DNA of 64,000 bases from Hyperoodon ampullatus (GCA_949752795.1 OX457075.1:7182001-7246000); one strand, 5' to 3'. Positions 1 through 14,803 are shown, counted from the first letter of the stretch. Notes: a model not told the origin generated them from the sequence alone. Translations and numbers: made by a program.

Positions 1-75
1 CATTCAGGCGGTGAAAAATAGAGAACTTAACTTCTTGTTATTTTCACTTAAGCAAATGGAAAGTAATTGTCTAAC

Positions 76-168
76 CTTAGTTCCCTTCACTGGAAGTACT
101 AAACCCACCATATTCTCTTTAGATTCAGAGGAAGTGGGTGATCCCACGGGAATATCCATCTTGGGAGC
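76..168 (-). CDS. LETM2: LETM2 penultimate coding exon
   Basis: 93 bp, 31 codons, phase 0. It reads APKMDIPVGSPTSSESKENM then VGLVLPVKGTK, matching the low-conservation C-terminal tail of human LETM2 (APKTDILVEL and SKENMVDLAP regions). The acceptor is TCTCTCCCTAG and the donor AAG|GTTAGA. The last exon of about 54 codons must lie left of base 1. No lesion is seen. Confidence 0.85.
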
Positions 169-1066
169 CTAGGGAGAGAAACGTTTTATATAAGCTAAGC
201 CTTCTGTTCTTCCTGGAACTCAGAAGCACTTCTACGGTAGTCAGTACTTTCCAGCACAATTTGCTTTCCACTAAATCCCTGACTTCCTTTATGAGTAACA
301 TATGAAGTACATGTCCCTGAAATAGTAACTTAGTACCATTTACCTTTTGAGTTTTGAGCACCCTAATTAGATTCTGATACTTAAAATCCTGTTATTAACA
401 AGCTATTGATTTGCCAATTCTGATCCTGTTCTCACTCTCAAAAAAAAAAAACACAAAAGTTGCCATTTCTCATTAACCCATCAGTTTCTAATAGCATTGA
501 TATAACTTAGTCGAAAGTGACAGCGTTATCATTTTTGGTGTCTAATAATAAATGATAAACTTGTCTGACTTATTCAAATGGTAGGTGCTGCCTAACAGAT
601 GCCCCTGCAACACCAGGAAAATGGAGGGAGGGAGTGGTATTTTAGAAGAGCTAGCTAATCTGTCTTCAACAATTACATTTATTAGATTTGAAAAGTATAT
701 CACTGCTCTTTGGAAGTAAGTAATTTCTTCATGTACTTTGGAGGAAAAAGGGCTACGTATATCCAAAACTATAGTATATTCAGTTTGATGTCTCTCAATT
801 CTCTACTGAACCTAGTATGCTACTTGTTTTCATTTTGTATATATGGAGAATAGAAGTTTAGAAGCATGGATTTAAAAAAACAACAATAAAATGCCTAGGA
901 GCTTGTCCTTAATTCTTAGGTCTTTATTAACCATTCCAGAAAGCAACATCTGGATTAAGAGTTTATGCCCCTTTAGAATAATTCTGAAACTCGAATTTAG
1001 CTCTAAGACATTTTGCTACTCCAAAATTTCTTTGCTACTGAAGGGCAGTCTAAAAATGACAAATAG

Positions 1067-1297
1067 GGGCTTCCCTGGTGGCGCAGTGGTTGAGAGTCTG
1101 CCTGCCGATGCAGGGGATACGGGTTCGTGCCCCGGTCCGGGAAGATCCCACATGCCGCGGAGCGGCTGGGCCCGTGAGCCATGGCCACTGAGCCTGCGTG
1201 TCCAGAGCCTGTGCTCCGCAACGGGAGAGGCCACAACAGTGAGAGGCCCACGTACCACAAAACAAAATAATAATAATAATTAATTAATTTTAAAAAG
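1067..1297 (+). mobile_element. Short CHR-type SINE
   Basis: tRNA-Glu-derived head with A/B-box-like promoter, then an (AAT)n tail. Perfect 16-bp TSD TAAAAATGACAAATAG at 1051-1066 and 1298-1313. Confidence 0.95.
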
Positions 1298-2071
1298 TAA
1301 AAATGACAAATAGCTGGTCTGTCTCAGAGAAAATGTTAAGAACCCAGCAGCCTATTAGAACATGGTTTATGTTCCAGAATTGCTCCTAGTCTCCCTAGAA
1401 TCCTTCTGGGCAAAGCCCAAATCCAGATTAGTCTCTGGAAACATGGAAAGGGAAAGCAAGATGGTGTTTCCTGAAGTACATTATTATTATTTATTTTTTA
1501 TTTCTTTGGCTGTCCTCCACAAGCTTTACTGAAGATTAGGATCCTTAAGTGTTAGTTTTATTCAAGTATCACTTGAGCACATCCAAAGCATACTGAAATA
1601 TGATTAGGCCCTACCTCTTCTAAGACCCTCATCTCACTTCCCTTTCAGAAGTCACATTTATGAATCAGGTCCAAAACTACTGAAGTACATTTTTCATGCT
1701 AGACGTTGTATCATTTTTGTTGGCTTGCCCAAAGAGTCAATACCATAACTAAGATTTAAAATGATTGGTCCTCACTCCAAAGTACTTAGTTCAATCTGCT
1801 CAGTCACGAGTGCAGCATCTTCTATCATTGATGCATGTTCTGAGTCAGACATGAAGCCACAAAGCAGGGAAGTGAGAGGCCCTTTCTGATGGACCCAGAG
1901 CAAGATGCTCTAGTGATTGGGCCAGTCCTGGGTTCTTCAGTAAAACACCAGGAGAAAAAAAGGCTGCTGAGTTCAAGGCAATAAAAAAATGATTAAGGAA
2001 AAGAGTTGAAGGAAGACAAAAAGAATTGTTTATATTCTAGATTGGCCATTCACTGCTTTAAAAGTAATAGA

Positions 2072-2266
2072 GGGCTTCCCTGGTGGCGCAGTGGTTAAGA
2101 GTCCGCCTGCCAATGCAGGGGACACACGGGTTCGTGCCCCGGTCCGGGAAGATCCCACATGCCGCGGAGCCGCTGGGCCCATGAGCCATGGCCGCTGAGC
2201 CTGCGCGTCCAGAGCCTGTGCTCCGCAATGGGAGAGGCCACAACAGTGAGAGGCCCGTGTATCACC

Positions 2267-2290
<24 letters not shown>
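2072..2290 (+). mobile_element. Short CHR-type SINE
   Basis: Full-length short form with an A-tail of about 25. TSD AAAAGTAATAGA at 2060-2071 and 2291-2302. It landed at the edge of the older SINE that follows. Confidence 0.93.
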
Positions 2291-2298
<8 letters not shown>

Positions 2299-2309
2299 TA
2301 GAAATCTGG

Positions 2310-2503
2310 GAACCTCCCTGGTGGTCCAGTGGTTAAGACTCCCCCTTCCAGTGAAGGGGGCTGCAGGTTCAATCCCTGGTCGGGGAGCTAAGATCCCGCA
2401 CACCTCGCAGCCAAAAAAACAAAACATAAAACAGAAACAATATTGTAACAAATTCAATAAAGACTTTAAAAATGGTCCACATCAAAAAAATCCTTAAAAA
2501 AAT
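2310..2503 (+). mobile_element. Older CHR-related SINE
   Basis: Divergent head (CCTCCCTGGTGGTCCAGTGG) and a tail ending in A-rich sequence with AAAAATGGTCCACATC. Imperfect 14-bp TSD TAATAGAAATCTGG (2296-2309) and TAATAGGAATCTGG (2504-2517). Confidence 0.85.
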
Positions 2504-2702
2504 TAATAGGAATCTGGACAAATGAAATAGACATGAAAGAACAGGAACCATTCAGTCTCAAAGGAGAAAGAATGGTGGGGAAAAACAAAACAAAAAACCC
2601 CACTCAACAGACTAGATACTTAAGGAGAAAGAATAAACTGGACTCCTAATAAGACTCCTAAATCAAATAAGGCTCCTAAAGATAGTAACAGCTACATAGC
2701 TA

Positions 2703-3053
<351 letters not shown>

Positions 3054-3484
3054 TCATCTACTCTTCCCTGGTTTTACCGCCCCCAGGCGCACGCTGAGTA
3101 CTAAGGGCTGAACGAGGACAGGGACACGTCTCCTGGCTTCTGCACCAGTGCTTGGGCCCTGCAGCCTCTCACTCTCAGAGTCTGAGAGGGAGGTTCAGTT
3201 AAACTCTCAAACCAGTTGTGGATCAAAGTAACTAAGTATCTTCTCTTCAGTATGAAGTCGATAATGTGAAAGAATACATCAGCCTCATTCATAACCAAAG
3301 AAATTAACATTAGAATGAGACGTAAGGTTTCAAGTACCAAATGGCCAAACTTTAAATGCATGTATGTATATGTATGTGTATATAGATAGATATAAGACAT
3401 GCACAAGAGACAAAATTCAAAAGGTAGATAAAATCTAATGAATAAAAATAAGCCTGCCTTCTACCCTATTCTCTAGCTACCCTA

Positions 3485-4240
3485 TTTCCCTCCCTGGAAG
3501 TAACCGCCGATACCAGTTCCTGATACAATATTCCAGAGATATTCTGTGCATATAAAATAGATATTTATATGTTTATCTTTACACCAAGGGTGACATATAC
3601 ACACTGTTTTGTCCTTTGCTTTCTGAAATATCTTGGAAATTGATTCATACCAGATGATGTAGAGCTGCCTTCTTTTTAAACGTCTGTAAAGGAATCCATT
3701 GTACAGAAATGCCATAATTTGATTATTCTATGGTTTTCCATCTTTTGCTATCATAAATGGTGCTGCAATAGATAACCTTGTAGATATATCATTTTGCACA
3801 TGTGCAAGAATATAGGATAAATTCCTAGAAGTGAGATTTCTAGGGCAAAGTAAATGCATTTTTAAAATTTGAAAGCTATTGCCAAACCTCCATGGAGGAC
3901 TTTACCAGAAATGCATGAGTGCCTCTCTCCTCACATCCTCTCCAACACGGTGTGTCACCAGACTCTGACCTTTCCCAGTGTAACAGGTGAATGTGGAATC
4001 TCATAGTTTTTTGTATGTTTGTTTGTTTGTTTTTGGCTGCACCATGTGGCTCGTGGGATCTTAGTTCCCCGACTAGGGATTAAACCCTGGCCCTCAGCAG
4101 TGAAAGTGTGGAGTCCTAACCACTGGACCACCAGGGAATTCCCAAATTGCATAGTTTTAATTTATCTTTTTCTGAAGTTAAGATGTTTCCTAGGTTTACC
4201 ATTTTTAGCTTTTCCTTTCTGTGAAATGTCAGCCGTATCC
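3485..4240 (-). mobile_element. Ancient L1 fragment, interrupted by a SINE
   Basis: Reads like the antisense of an old L1 ORF2/3' region (TTTCTAGGGCAAAG, CTCCAACA and ATCTCATAGTTTTAAT motifs). The frame is destroyed. The SINE at 4011-4149 interrupts it. Limits are approximate. Confidence 0.6.
4011..4149 (-). mobile_element. Old CHR-related SINE
   Basis: Minus-strand SINE ending CCACCAGGGAATTCCC at its 5' end. TSD CATAGTTTT at 4002-4010 and 4150-4158. Confidence 0.88.
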
Positions 4241-4639
4241 TAGCACAGGATTTTTGGAATAACAATACAGAGTGCTGAATATTGTATGGTTGGATTCGTA
4301 TTCTCACCCCCTTGAAGTGTATTGTAAGATGATACATCCTTTTAAGAAAGCAATTTGACAGTATGAAGTCACTTAATACTCTATGTTCAGGAAACAAATG
4401 ATGTTTAAATACCCCTTGATAACATGCCCACCTTCCAACCAGAGCAGGTCCGACATGGAAGAGGAAATAGCTACCTCACGGGGTTCAAAGTCAACAGTGC
4501 CTCCTATTCTGAGATAATTTGTGTACACTCCATAGCACTTTGTACAATTACAGGAATGAGGATTGTAACAGGAGTTATTCCTTTGTTGTAAAGCATTGAC
4601 ACTCAGTTAAAATCTGTTATTTGAGGGAGAGTATGTTAT

Positions 4640-5290
4640 CTGAGGGGAAATCTGTTACAAAGCTAACACTTGACCCTGGTTTGGGGCACAAACTGGGAAA
4701 GCAACCCCAGCTGAGCCACCGGCAAGGTGGCTCCAGATGGATTCACACGGATGACAGGCCTTCTATCAGAGCTTTTGCCCAGGCCCTTATAATACCCAGA
4801 GGAAGTACAATTTAAAGGTGGTCCCAAGATTTCCAGTCCCTCGTGTACCCACACCTTCTCCCAGTTATTCAATTAAATGCTAATCTAGGTGCTGCCATGA
4901 AGGGATTTTGCAGATATAATTCAAGTCCGAAGTCAGTTGACCTTAAAATAGGAAGATTACCCTGGTAGGTCTTGCCTAATCACGTGAGACCTTAAATCTG
5001 CTGCTAGACGTCATGTGAGAAGTTCACGCAGGTGGAGGGGCCTCCGGGGCTGAGAGTAGCCTGGGGTTGGGAGCCAGTGAGGAAATAGGGACCTCACTCC
5101 ACAGCTGCAAGGAACTAAGTTCAGCCAACAAACTCAATGAGCTTGGAAGTGGAGTCTCCCACACAGCCTCCAGAAAGGAAAACAGCCTGCACTTCTGACC
5201 TGCGGAACCGTGAGCCTGTAATGGGTGCTGCTTAGAGCCCCTACATTTGTGGTGGTGTGTTAGCAGCAATAGAGAACTCTTTAATAGGGT
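4640..5290. mobile_element. Ancient LTR/MaLR-like remnant (tentative)
   Basis: Contains GCTAATCTAGGTGCTGCCAT, GAGCTTGGAAGTGGAGTCTC and TTAGCAGCAATAGAGAACTC, phrases typical of old mammalian MaLR-type LTRs. Decayed, no coding capacity; family name uncertain. Confidence 0.4.
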
Positions 5291-5322
5291 ACCTACCGCG
5301 TCTCTGTCAAAAATAAATCCAG

Positions 5323-5620
5323 GGCTTCACTGGTGGCACAGTGGTTAAGAATCCGCCTGCCAATGCAGGGGACACGGGTTCGAGCCCTGGTCCGGGAAGA
5401 TCCCACATGCCGCGGAGCAACTAAGCCCGTGCCCCACAACTGCTGAGCCTGTGCTCTAGAGCCCGCGAGCCGCAACTACTGAGCCCACAAGTGCCACAAG
5501 TACTGAAGCCCGCGCGCCTAGAGCCCGTGCTCCGCAACAAGATAAGCCACCGCAATGAGAAGCCCGTGCACTACAACGAAGACCCAACGCAGTCAAAAAT
5601 TAATTAATTAATTAAAAATA
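5323..5620 (+). mobile_element. Long CHR-type SINE
   Basis: Long form, with the repeated CAACTACTGAGCC body and (TTAA)n/(AAAT)n tail. TSD AATAAATCCAG (5312-5322) and AATAAGTCCAG (5621-5631). Confidence 0.9.
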
Positions 5621-5696
5621 AATAAGTCCAGCTTCTTCAGCTGCCAACGGCTCAACTAAACAAGGCAAATTAGGTAAGACAGCAAAGCAGAAATCA

Positions 5697-5930
<234 letters not shown>

Positions 5931-6875
5931 TTACCTAATTCCAACAAATCAGGAGAAACGCAGAATCTGCCACTTTCCCACGTTGTCCCCCGCGCTGACT
6001 GCTGCAAAGGCCAGGCACTTAATAAAGCAAGGTGACCTCGGGAGGTGCAGCGGTTGACATGAAGGGAATCCTGCCAACAGGTATTAATAATATCAGAGAA
6101 GTTGACAGAACTCCTCAACTGCCTGCCCCCGAGGTAATTCTTTCCCCTCTTGCGTTGCCTTTCGCCTGGTTGTGACATTTCTACTCCACTTCCCTTTCGC
6201 GGCAGCTTTAAGACTCATAGAAAAATATTCCACTTGAGAAGCTGTCAATGTACCATTTGTTGCACGTCCGGGTGGTGGTCCTCCCCTAACCCCAGGAACG
6301 GCCCCAACTCCCCGGTCTGCAAAACTCCCTCAGTAAACAACTTAACACAGTTTCTGCTTGGTATGACCCCAAACTGTGGCACTTCTGGGACCGGCATTGT
6401 TTATTCCAAAGTTCTAAAAGCAACCACTAAACATCTAAATGGGGCCGATGGGATCCTGCCTTCTCAGTTCTGGGAGTTCTGTTCCCTCAGGCAGAATGCT
6501 TTTAAAGCAGCTGATTCAGATTCAAGAAACATTATTCCCACTCTTTAAGGACTCTAATTAGTAGCTATAGTCCAAATGGTGCCCTTTTCTTCCAGAAGAT
6601 GTCGAGGTCCTGCCTTCCCTCCCTGCGTTATCCTCTGCCACCCCTTCTTACCAGGCGGGCTCACCCAGCTGCGTGGGGAGAAGCAGAGGGGAGGTACAGG
6701 GGGTCGAGCGCTGGCCTTGTCAGTGGAATCTACTGTTCTCAGGGATCTACTGGGTTGCTGTTCCTTCCCAGCAGGCCCTAACTGCTTTAGATTAGTCCCA
6801 GCTAAGACATCCAAACTACTAACTGCTTACAAGGGCCTTCTAAAGAATACGACAGTTGTCAGTGGTTGTTTAAAC

Positions 6876-7117
6876 CAGTGGTCCCCAACCTCTTTGGCAC
6901 CAGGGACCGGTTTCGTGGAAGACAACTTGCCCACGGAGACGGGGGTGGCCGGGTGAGGAGGCGGATGGTTCAGATGATAATGAGAGCGATGCGGGGTGGG
7001 GGGCAGCAGATGCAGCTTGGCTCTCTCACCCGCCGCTCACCTCCTGCTGTGCGGCCCCAGTACCTAACGAGGCACAGGCCGGTTCTGGTCCGTGGCCCGG
7101 GGCTTGGGGACCCCCTG
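6876..7117. mobile_element. hAT-type non-autonomous DNA transposon (MITE)
   Basis: Terminal inverted repeats CAGTGGTCCCCAACC and GGCTTGGGGACCCCCTG (imperfect), flanked by an exact 8-bp TSD GTTTAAAC at 6868-6875 and 7118-7125. The 8-bp TSD and CAGNGG-type ends place it with hAT elements. It lies in a LETM2 intron. Confidence 0.85.
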
Positions 7118-7229
7118 GTTTAAACCACTCATTCTGCCAGAACCAGCCCCTGAGCAGACCTAACAGAAGACACTGCACTTTGTCACAAAGCCACCCTAAG
7201 ACAGTCCCCAAGGCCTGGCTAATTCCCTA

Positions 7230-7451
<222 letters not shown>

Positions 7452-7491
7452 CTAGGTAGTAGGACGAAGGGGCTGATTAAAACGTGCTTCC

Positions 7492-7707
7492 GGGCTTCCC
7501 TGGTGGCGCAGTGGTTGAGAGTCCGCCTGCCGATGCAGGGGACACGGGTTCGTGCCCCGGTCCGGGAAGATCCCACATGCCGCGGAGCGACTGGGCCCGT
7601 GGGCCATGGCCGCTGAGCCTGCGCGTCCGGAGCCTGTGCTCCGCAACGAGAGAGGCCACAACGGTGAGAGGCCCGCGTACCGCAAAAAAAAAAAAAAAAA
7701 AAAAAAA
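7492..7707 (+). mobile_element. Short CHR-type SINE
   Basis: Short form with long A-tail. TSD GTGCTTCC at 7484-7491 and 7708-7715. Forty bases from the LETM2 exon acceptor at 7451. Confidence 0.92.
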
Positions 7708-8090
7708 GTGCTTCCTACTTAACTGAATCTTCCCTGTAGACTATTTGAAAGACGCCAAAGCATTTATGGATTGTGTCTTCTGTCTGGAAGTGGAAGTGGG
7801 CCCTGTGTTACAAAGAGGAGTTAAAAAAAAAAAATCTGTCGGAAGTCAGCCTAAATCAACTGAAAACTGAGGAGCAGTTCAGAAGTTTGAGTCTCATTCT
7901 ACTGTTCTTTCCAAGAAGTTATCAACATCTTCAACACATTGATGGCTTTAAGATAGGTTTTTCTGCAAACTCCCATAAATGTTTGCAATATTATATCTCT
8001 GTAACTTAGATATTTGCAAATTCCCAGATTATAAACAAGTTGGAAGCTCCATGATGATATGTTGTCTGGTTTTATATAAAAGACTGACAC

Positions 8091-8541
8091 CTGTTTGATG
8101 TAGGATGAGAACTGGGTGGAGGCATCCCCCAGCTGCACCCTGTTCCTCCTTGCCATTTCTGCAGTCATTTCTTTCTTTCTTTCTTTTTTTTTTAATGTAT
8201 TTAATTTATGGCTGTGTTGGGTCTTCGTTTCTGTGCGAGGGCTTTCTCTAGTTGTGGCAAGCGGGGGCCACTCTTCATCGCGGCGCGCAGGCCTCTCACT
8301 ATCGCGGCCTCTGTTGTTGCGGAGCACAGGCTCCAGACGCGCAGGCTCAGTAATTGTGGCTCACGGGCCCAGTTGCTCCGTGGCATGTGGGATCTTCCCA
8401 GACCAGGGCTCGAACCCGTGTCCCCTGCATTGGCAGGCGTATTCTCAACCACTGCGTCACCAGGGAAGCCCCTGCAATCGTTTCTTGAAGGAATTTTGCT
8501 AGTTCCAACTTTGCAGCCATTTTCTTTTTCTGTTTTTCTTC
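8091..8541 (-). pseudogene. LETM2: LETM2 exon split by a SINE insertion
   Basis: Codons EEKQKKKMAAKLELAKFLQE begin at 8541 and the exon reads into a SINE after the codons for TIA. Beyond the SINE the exon resumes with EMARRNRVQLGDASTQFSSY and ends at donor CAG|GTGTCA. The full span is 451 bp. Subtracting the 298-bp SINE and one 15-bp TSD copy leaves 138 bp, exactly 46 codons, phase 0 at both ends. The insertion adds 313 bp, which shifts the frame and brings stop codons. The segment is the coiled-coil-like start of the LETM1 matrix domain. Skipping it would keep frame, but would not remove the stops in the earlier exon. Confidence 0.92.
8174..8471 (-). mobile_element. CHR-type SINE inside a LETM2 coding exon
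   Basis: 298-bp minus-strand SINE whose 3' tail is the T/C-rich run near 8174-8195. TSD CTGCAGTCATTTCTT (8159-8173) and CTGCAATCGTTTCTT (8472-8486), 13 of 15 identical, so the insertion is not very young. The same subfamily occurs at 49275-49601. It is co-oriented with LETM2. Confidence 0.95.
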
Positions 8542-8726
8542 CTTCATAATAGAAGAGGAAAAGTTAATCAAAGTTAATTCTTCGTGATTACAACTTGGTA
8601 GATAAAGATGAGAGAAAAATAACTGTGGCTTTGTTGTTGGTCATCCCTATTTCACATATGAATATTATTTTCAGACCTAACTGAAGGCGCTCTGTGATAA
8701 CCAGAGCAAATTAAAAAGTAGCCTTG

Positions 8727-8930
8727 GCTTCCCTGGTGGCGCAGGGTTTGAGAGTCCGCCTGCCGATGCAGGGGACACGGGTTCGTGCCCCGGTCTGGGA
8801 AGATCCCACATGCCGCGGAGCGGCTGGGCCCGTGAGCCATGGCCGCTGAGCCTGCGCGTCCGGAGCCTGTGCTCCGCAACGGGAGAGGCCGCAACAGTGA
8901 GAGGCCCGCGTACGCCCCCCCCCCACCAAA
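8727..8930 (+). mobile_element. Short CHR-type SINE
   Basis: Tail begins with a C-run before the A-run. Perfect TSD AAAAAGTAGCCTTG at 8713-8726 and 8931-8944. Confidence 0.95.
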
Positions 8931-9404
8931 AAAAAGTAGCCTTGATTTGCAGCTTGTTTCCTTAATCTTACCTTTTATTTTTCATTGATACAATGATCAT
9001 AAATATTTGATAGATCCAAAATGTCCCGTCAATGGAAGCTTTTGTCACTATTTAGAATAGATACATACTGTCTCTTAACCTGGTGCAAGCCATCTAGGCC
9101 GTTGGTCAAGTCAACCCCTAGTGTGAGTGGCCCCAGATTTTGCTTGGGCCACAAACTAAAGAAAACTAGGAAATTAACTCTAAGCTAAAGTAGCTTACGG
9201 GTTAAGAAGAAAACAGAAAGAATCAATTATAAGACAATGAGTGAAGTGCTATAACAGATATGAACAAAGCACTATATAAAAGAGAATGTATACTCTTAAG
9301 ACACTATGTTGACCAGTATTTCTAAATCCTCATTCATTATCACAGATGCAGTGTGGTAGTATTTTCAAAATAACCATGATCAGGGTGGGTAGAGAGGAAC
9401 AGGA

Positions 9405-9490
9405 ATATATATGTGTGTGTGTGTGTGTGCGTGTGCGTGTGTGTGTGTAGTATATATATACACACACACACGTATATATATATATACACA
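9405..9490. repeat. Compound (TG)n/(TA)n/(CA)n microsatellite
   Basis: TG repeats, then TA repeats, then CA repeats and TA again, so the array can fold back on itself (TG pairing with CA). Confidence 0.95.
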
Positions 9491-9624
9491 TTTCCCCCTT
9501 AAGTTGCCCAAGAGATTCTAATAACCAGCCAATCACAGCGATCATTGATTTTTAAAGAAAGATCTTAAAAGAATCAGCCCCCCAAAATTACACAGTGGCA
9601 ATACCATCATTAAAACCCATTTAG

Positions 9625-9775
9625 CCATCCACTTCATTCATCTGTATCCATCCATCCATTTATTTATTGAGCATCCACTGTGTGCTAGATGCTGGGATAA
9701 AATGAGCAAAAACAAATAAGAATCCCTTCCCTCATGGAACTTGTAGTCTAATGGGAGAGACAACCATTACTGACT
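9625..9775 (+). mobile_element. L2-like 3' remnant
   Basis: ATTTATTGAGCATCCACTGT followed by GGAACTTGTAGTCTAATGGG, typical of decayed L2 ends. Confidence 0.55.
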
Positions 9776-10185
9776 AATGATAATCTAGTAATTCCACAAA
9801 TTAATGTGAAAGCATATGAGATAAGTACCATGAAAGAGAAGCGCATGATCCTGTGACCTGGTGTGAGTGGAAAGCTAGCACACTCACGCTCCCTCTCGTG
9901 CTCCCCTTCTGTTCATGGAACAAAGCAAAGAAGACAGTATTTTCTAAAACTGTGGCCGTGATGTGTATATACGTATGTCTGGGGAATGAGTAGTGCTGAG
10001 GAAAGAGGAATATTTAGATAAATCACTTCTTCATCCCCCCATCTTCCTGCATTCACTAATGCCTTCCATGGAATCCTATGGTATTAATTCTAGATCCTTT
10101 CTACTTTAAATGTAAATAAACTAAACCACTGCCAGGCAGTTAAATATTGCAATTTGATTCTACCCCTTAAATCTGTCTCAAATCT

Positions 10186-10393
10186 TTTTTTTTTTTTTTT
10201 TGCGGTACGCGGGCCTCTCACTGTTGTGGCCTCTCCCGTTGTGGAGCACAGGCTCCGGATGCGCAGGCTCAGCAGCCATGGCTCACGGGGCCAGCCGCTC
10301 CGCGGCATGTGGGATCTTCCCGGACCGGGGCACGAACCCGTATCCCCTGCATCGGCAGGCGGACTCTCAACCACTGCGCCACCAGGGAAGCCC
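10186..10393 (-). mobile_element. Short CHR-type SINE, nested in an older SINE tail
   Basis: Minus-strand short form with T-run at the left. It appears to sit in the A-rich tail of the older SINE that ends at 10618, whose TSD TCAAATCT flanks both (10178-10185 and 10619-10626). Confidence 0.85.
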
Positions 10394-10618
10394 TATCTTC
10401 TATTTTTTTAAAAGAAATTTTATTTTATTTATTATTATTATTATTATTATATTTTATTTATTTATTTATTTCCTTTGGCTGTGCCTGGTCTTCGCTGCAG
10501 CACTCGGGATCTTCGCTGCGGCATGCATGTGGGACCTAGTTCCCTGACCAGGGATAGAACTCAGGCCCCCTGCATTGGGAGCGCTGAGTCTTACCCACTA
10601 GACCACCAGGGAAGTCCG
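10394..10618 (-). mobile_element. Older CHR-related SINE with (TAT)n/(ATTT)n tail
   Basis: Divergent minus-strand copy ending ACCACCAGGGAAGTCC at its 5' end. Its outer TSD TCAAATCT also spans the nested SINE on the left. Confidence 0.75.
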
Positions 10619-10649
10619 TCAAATCTATCTTCAAGTTTTTACTCCTGAT

Positions 10650-11350
10650 GCAACTTTCATAATTCCGGCTTTTTCATCTCTCTCTTGTGCTGCTGCAAAA
10701 ACATTGCGGCTGATTTTCCTCACTTGGCTCTGCCCTCTTTAATCCTTCCTGCCAGGAACTTGTTTTTCTGAAATACAGCTCTAATCATGGTTGATTAGAT
10801 TATTTAGATTGATGTAAAACAGAGATTACTGTTTTTCTCACCCCCTGCTTACATATACCTTCCATTACTCACCACTGTCAAAGTCTAAATTCCTTAGGGT
10901 GGTAGATGCTTTCCAACCTGACCCCAACACATCACGTTTGTCTCATTTTCTCCCATCCATCCCCTTGTACTCCCTGCTCCAACCACAAAGAATCAGTCAG
11001 TGGTCTCCGATTGGCATACTCTTTTACACTGTTAAGCCACCTTAAGTGCTATTCCTTCTATCCAGAGTGCCTTTCAAACAGTGTGGTAAAATTCTACTAC
11101 TCTTGAAGTCTCAGGTCCACGGTCACCTCTTCCGTGAAACATTTCCTGGTCTGCTTTAAAAGTTGCCCTCTTTGTCCTCTGCTAGTGTTGTGTCCACGCC
11201 TTCGTCCGTCTGTCTGGGAGAGTGGCACAGATGGAGAGGATGCAGGGGCTGCCTCGGTTGTCCAGCCCTTCACCTTCACAGTGACCGTCAAAGAAGGACA
11301 CCCTCTTCCCAGGGACTACTCACAAGCACTAAATGGTCTGTTTGGCTGAA
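10650..11350 (+). mobile_element. L2-like remnant
   Basis: Contains CTTCTATCCAGAGTGCCTTT and TCACCTCTTCCGTGAAACAT, phrases typical of old L2 sequence. Heavily decayed. Confidence 0.5.
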
Positions 11351-11399
11351 TAAATCATGCCTACTGTTCAACTAGTCACTGCAGTAACAGGTGATTTTT

Positions 11400-12974
<1,575 letters not shown>

Positions 12975-13576
12975 CTAAAGAATCAAATGCATATGCAAAT
13001 AGTCATTATTTTAGGACACGCCAAAAACAAAAACAAAAGCCTGCCTTGGTTCTTAAAGTGTTAAAAAACCCAAGACAGATTTTCTGCAGCTGTTTATAAA
13101 ATGGAAAGGCCGGATTTTCCTCTGTACCATAGCTCTGAAGTAATATTTATGGGATATCTTCAATGAAATCTATGACAATCAAAACATGTTATTGGTGTCT
13201 CTGAGCTTTCATCTAAGTTAAGGGTCTGTACTTTAATAACGTGGTATCTGTTAAAATTGCTTTTTCAAATGCATATACTTAATATATTAACAGCAGTTTC
13301 TACTCCAGATGCACAGATCAAACTTGAAGCCTCTCAACACTTTGGAGAAATTAGAAAACAATTATAACCATTCCATGGACAAATATACACAAATTTTAAG
13401 AACCCTGCCTAAAGTTGTACAGCAAGTCAGTTGCAGACAAGTAAGAAATTCTGGTTCTCACCATGAGTTACTATTCCTACTCTGGGATTTTTAAGATGAA
13501 CTTGAACTTAAAAGTTGGTTCCAAATACTTCATTTTAACTTTCTATTTTCTTTCGCAAATATGACTCTTGCCCTAC

Positions 13577-14068
<492 letters not shown>

Positions 14069-14587
14069 CTATTACACGACCAAAAATTAAAGAAATAGAT
14101 ATTTTATCTGGTAAAGATAGAACAATCGTTTTAAGCCCACATATTAAAAGTAGATTATGTTCGTGAATGAATGAAATATAACTGTTTAGCCCAATTGAAG
14201 GATAGTATGCTTTATGGGTGAATGATATACTCTAAGAGAAATATTAATAAGTTAATTCCTAAGAATAATTGCCGTACTACGAGTTAGAAACGCTGTGACT
14301 ATTGATTTAAAAAGCAAACATTCTTTTACCCTGGGTTATGTTTGAAAGTTTTGTCTCTATTATCATAAAACAGGTGGAACATCTGTGTCTTTAGCTACTC
14401 TACTGATGATAGGAATATTGGTTGAACGAGACATTTCATGGTCCCTGTGGGGATAAACCAATCACACAATACTGCTTTGTCTATGCAGTGCCCAGGGACT
14501 CCTTCAAATGAGAGGGACTTACTACTGAAATGCCCTTTACCTAAGATTCCTAAAGAATGTTAGGAATAAGAGGTAGAATTGGGCTCC

Positions 14588-14803
14588 GCATACAGATGAA
14601 CCGGTTTGCGGGGCAGAAATAGAGACACAGATGTAGAGAACAAACATGTGGACACCAAGGGGGGAAAGTGGCGGGGGATGGTGGTGGTGGTGGTGGGATG
14701 AATTGGGAGATTGGGATTGCCATATATACACTAATATGTATAAAATTGATAACTAATAAGAACCTGCTGTATACAAAAAAAAAAAAAAATTCAAAACAAA
14801 AAG
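14588..14803 (+). mobile_element. 5'-truncated L1 (3' end only)
   Basis: 216 bp of L1 3' UTR with (GGT)n and ACCTGCTGTATAC, then an A-tail. TSD GAATTGGGCTCC at 14576-14587 and 14804-14815. Confidence 0.9.

Noticed and set aside
1067..1297. tRNA genes suggested by the many tRNA-like promoter boxes
   Set aside because: All occur in the heads of SINEs and lack a cloverleaf-competent mature tRNA.
6150..6956. Plus-strand open frames of 126 and 132 codons within the LETM2 locus
   Set aside because: Intronic on the antisense of LETM2; partly overlap the hAT element and show no conservation that I recognise.
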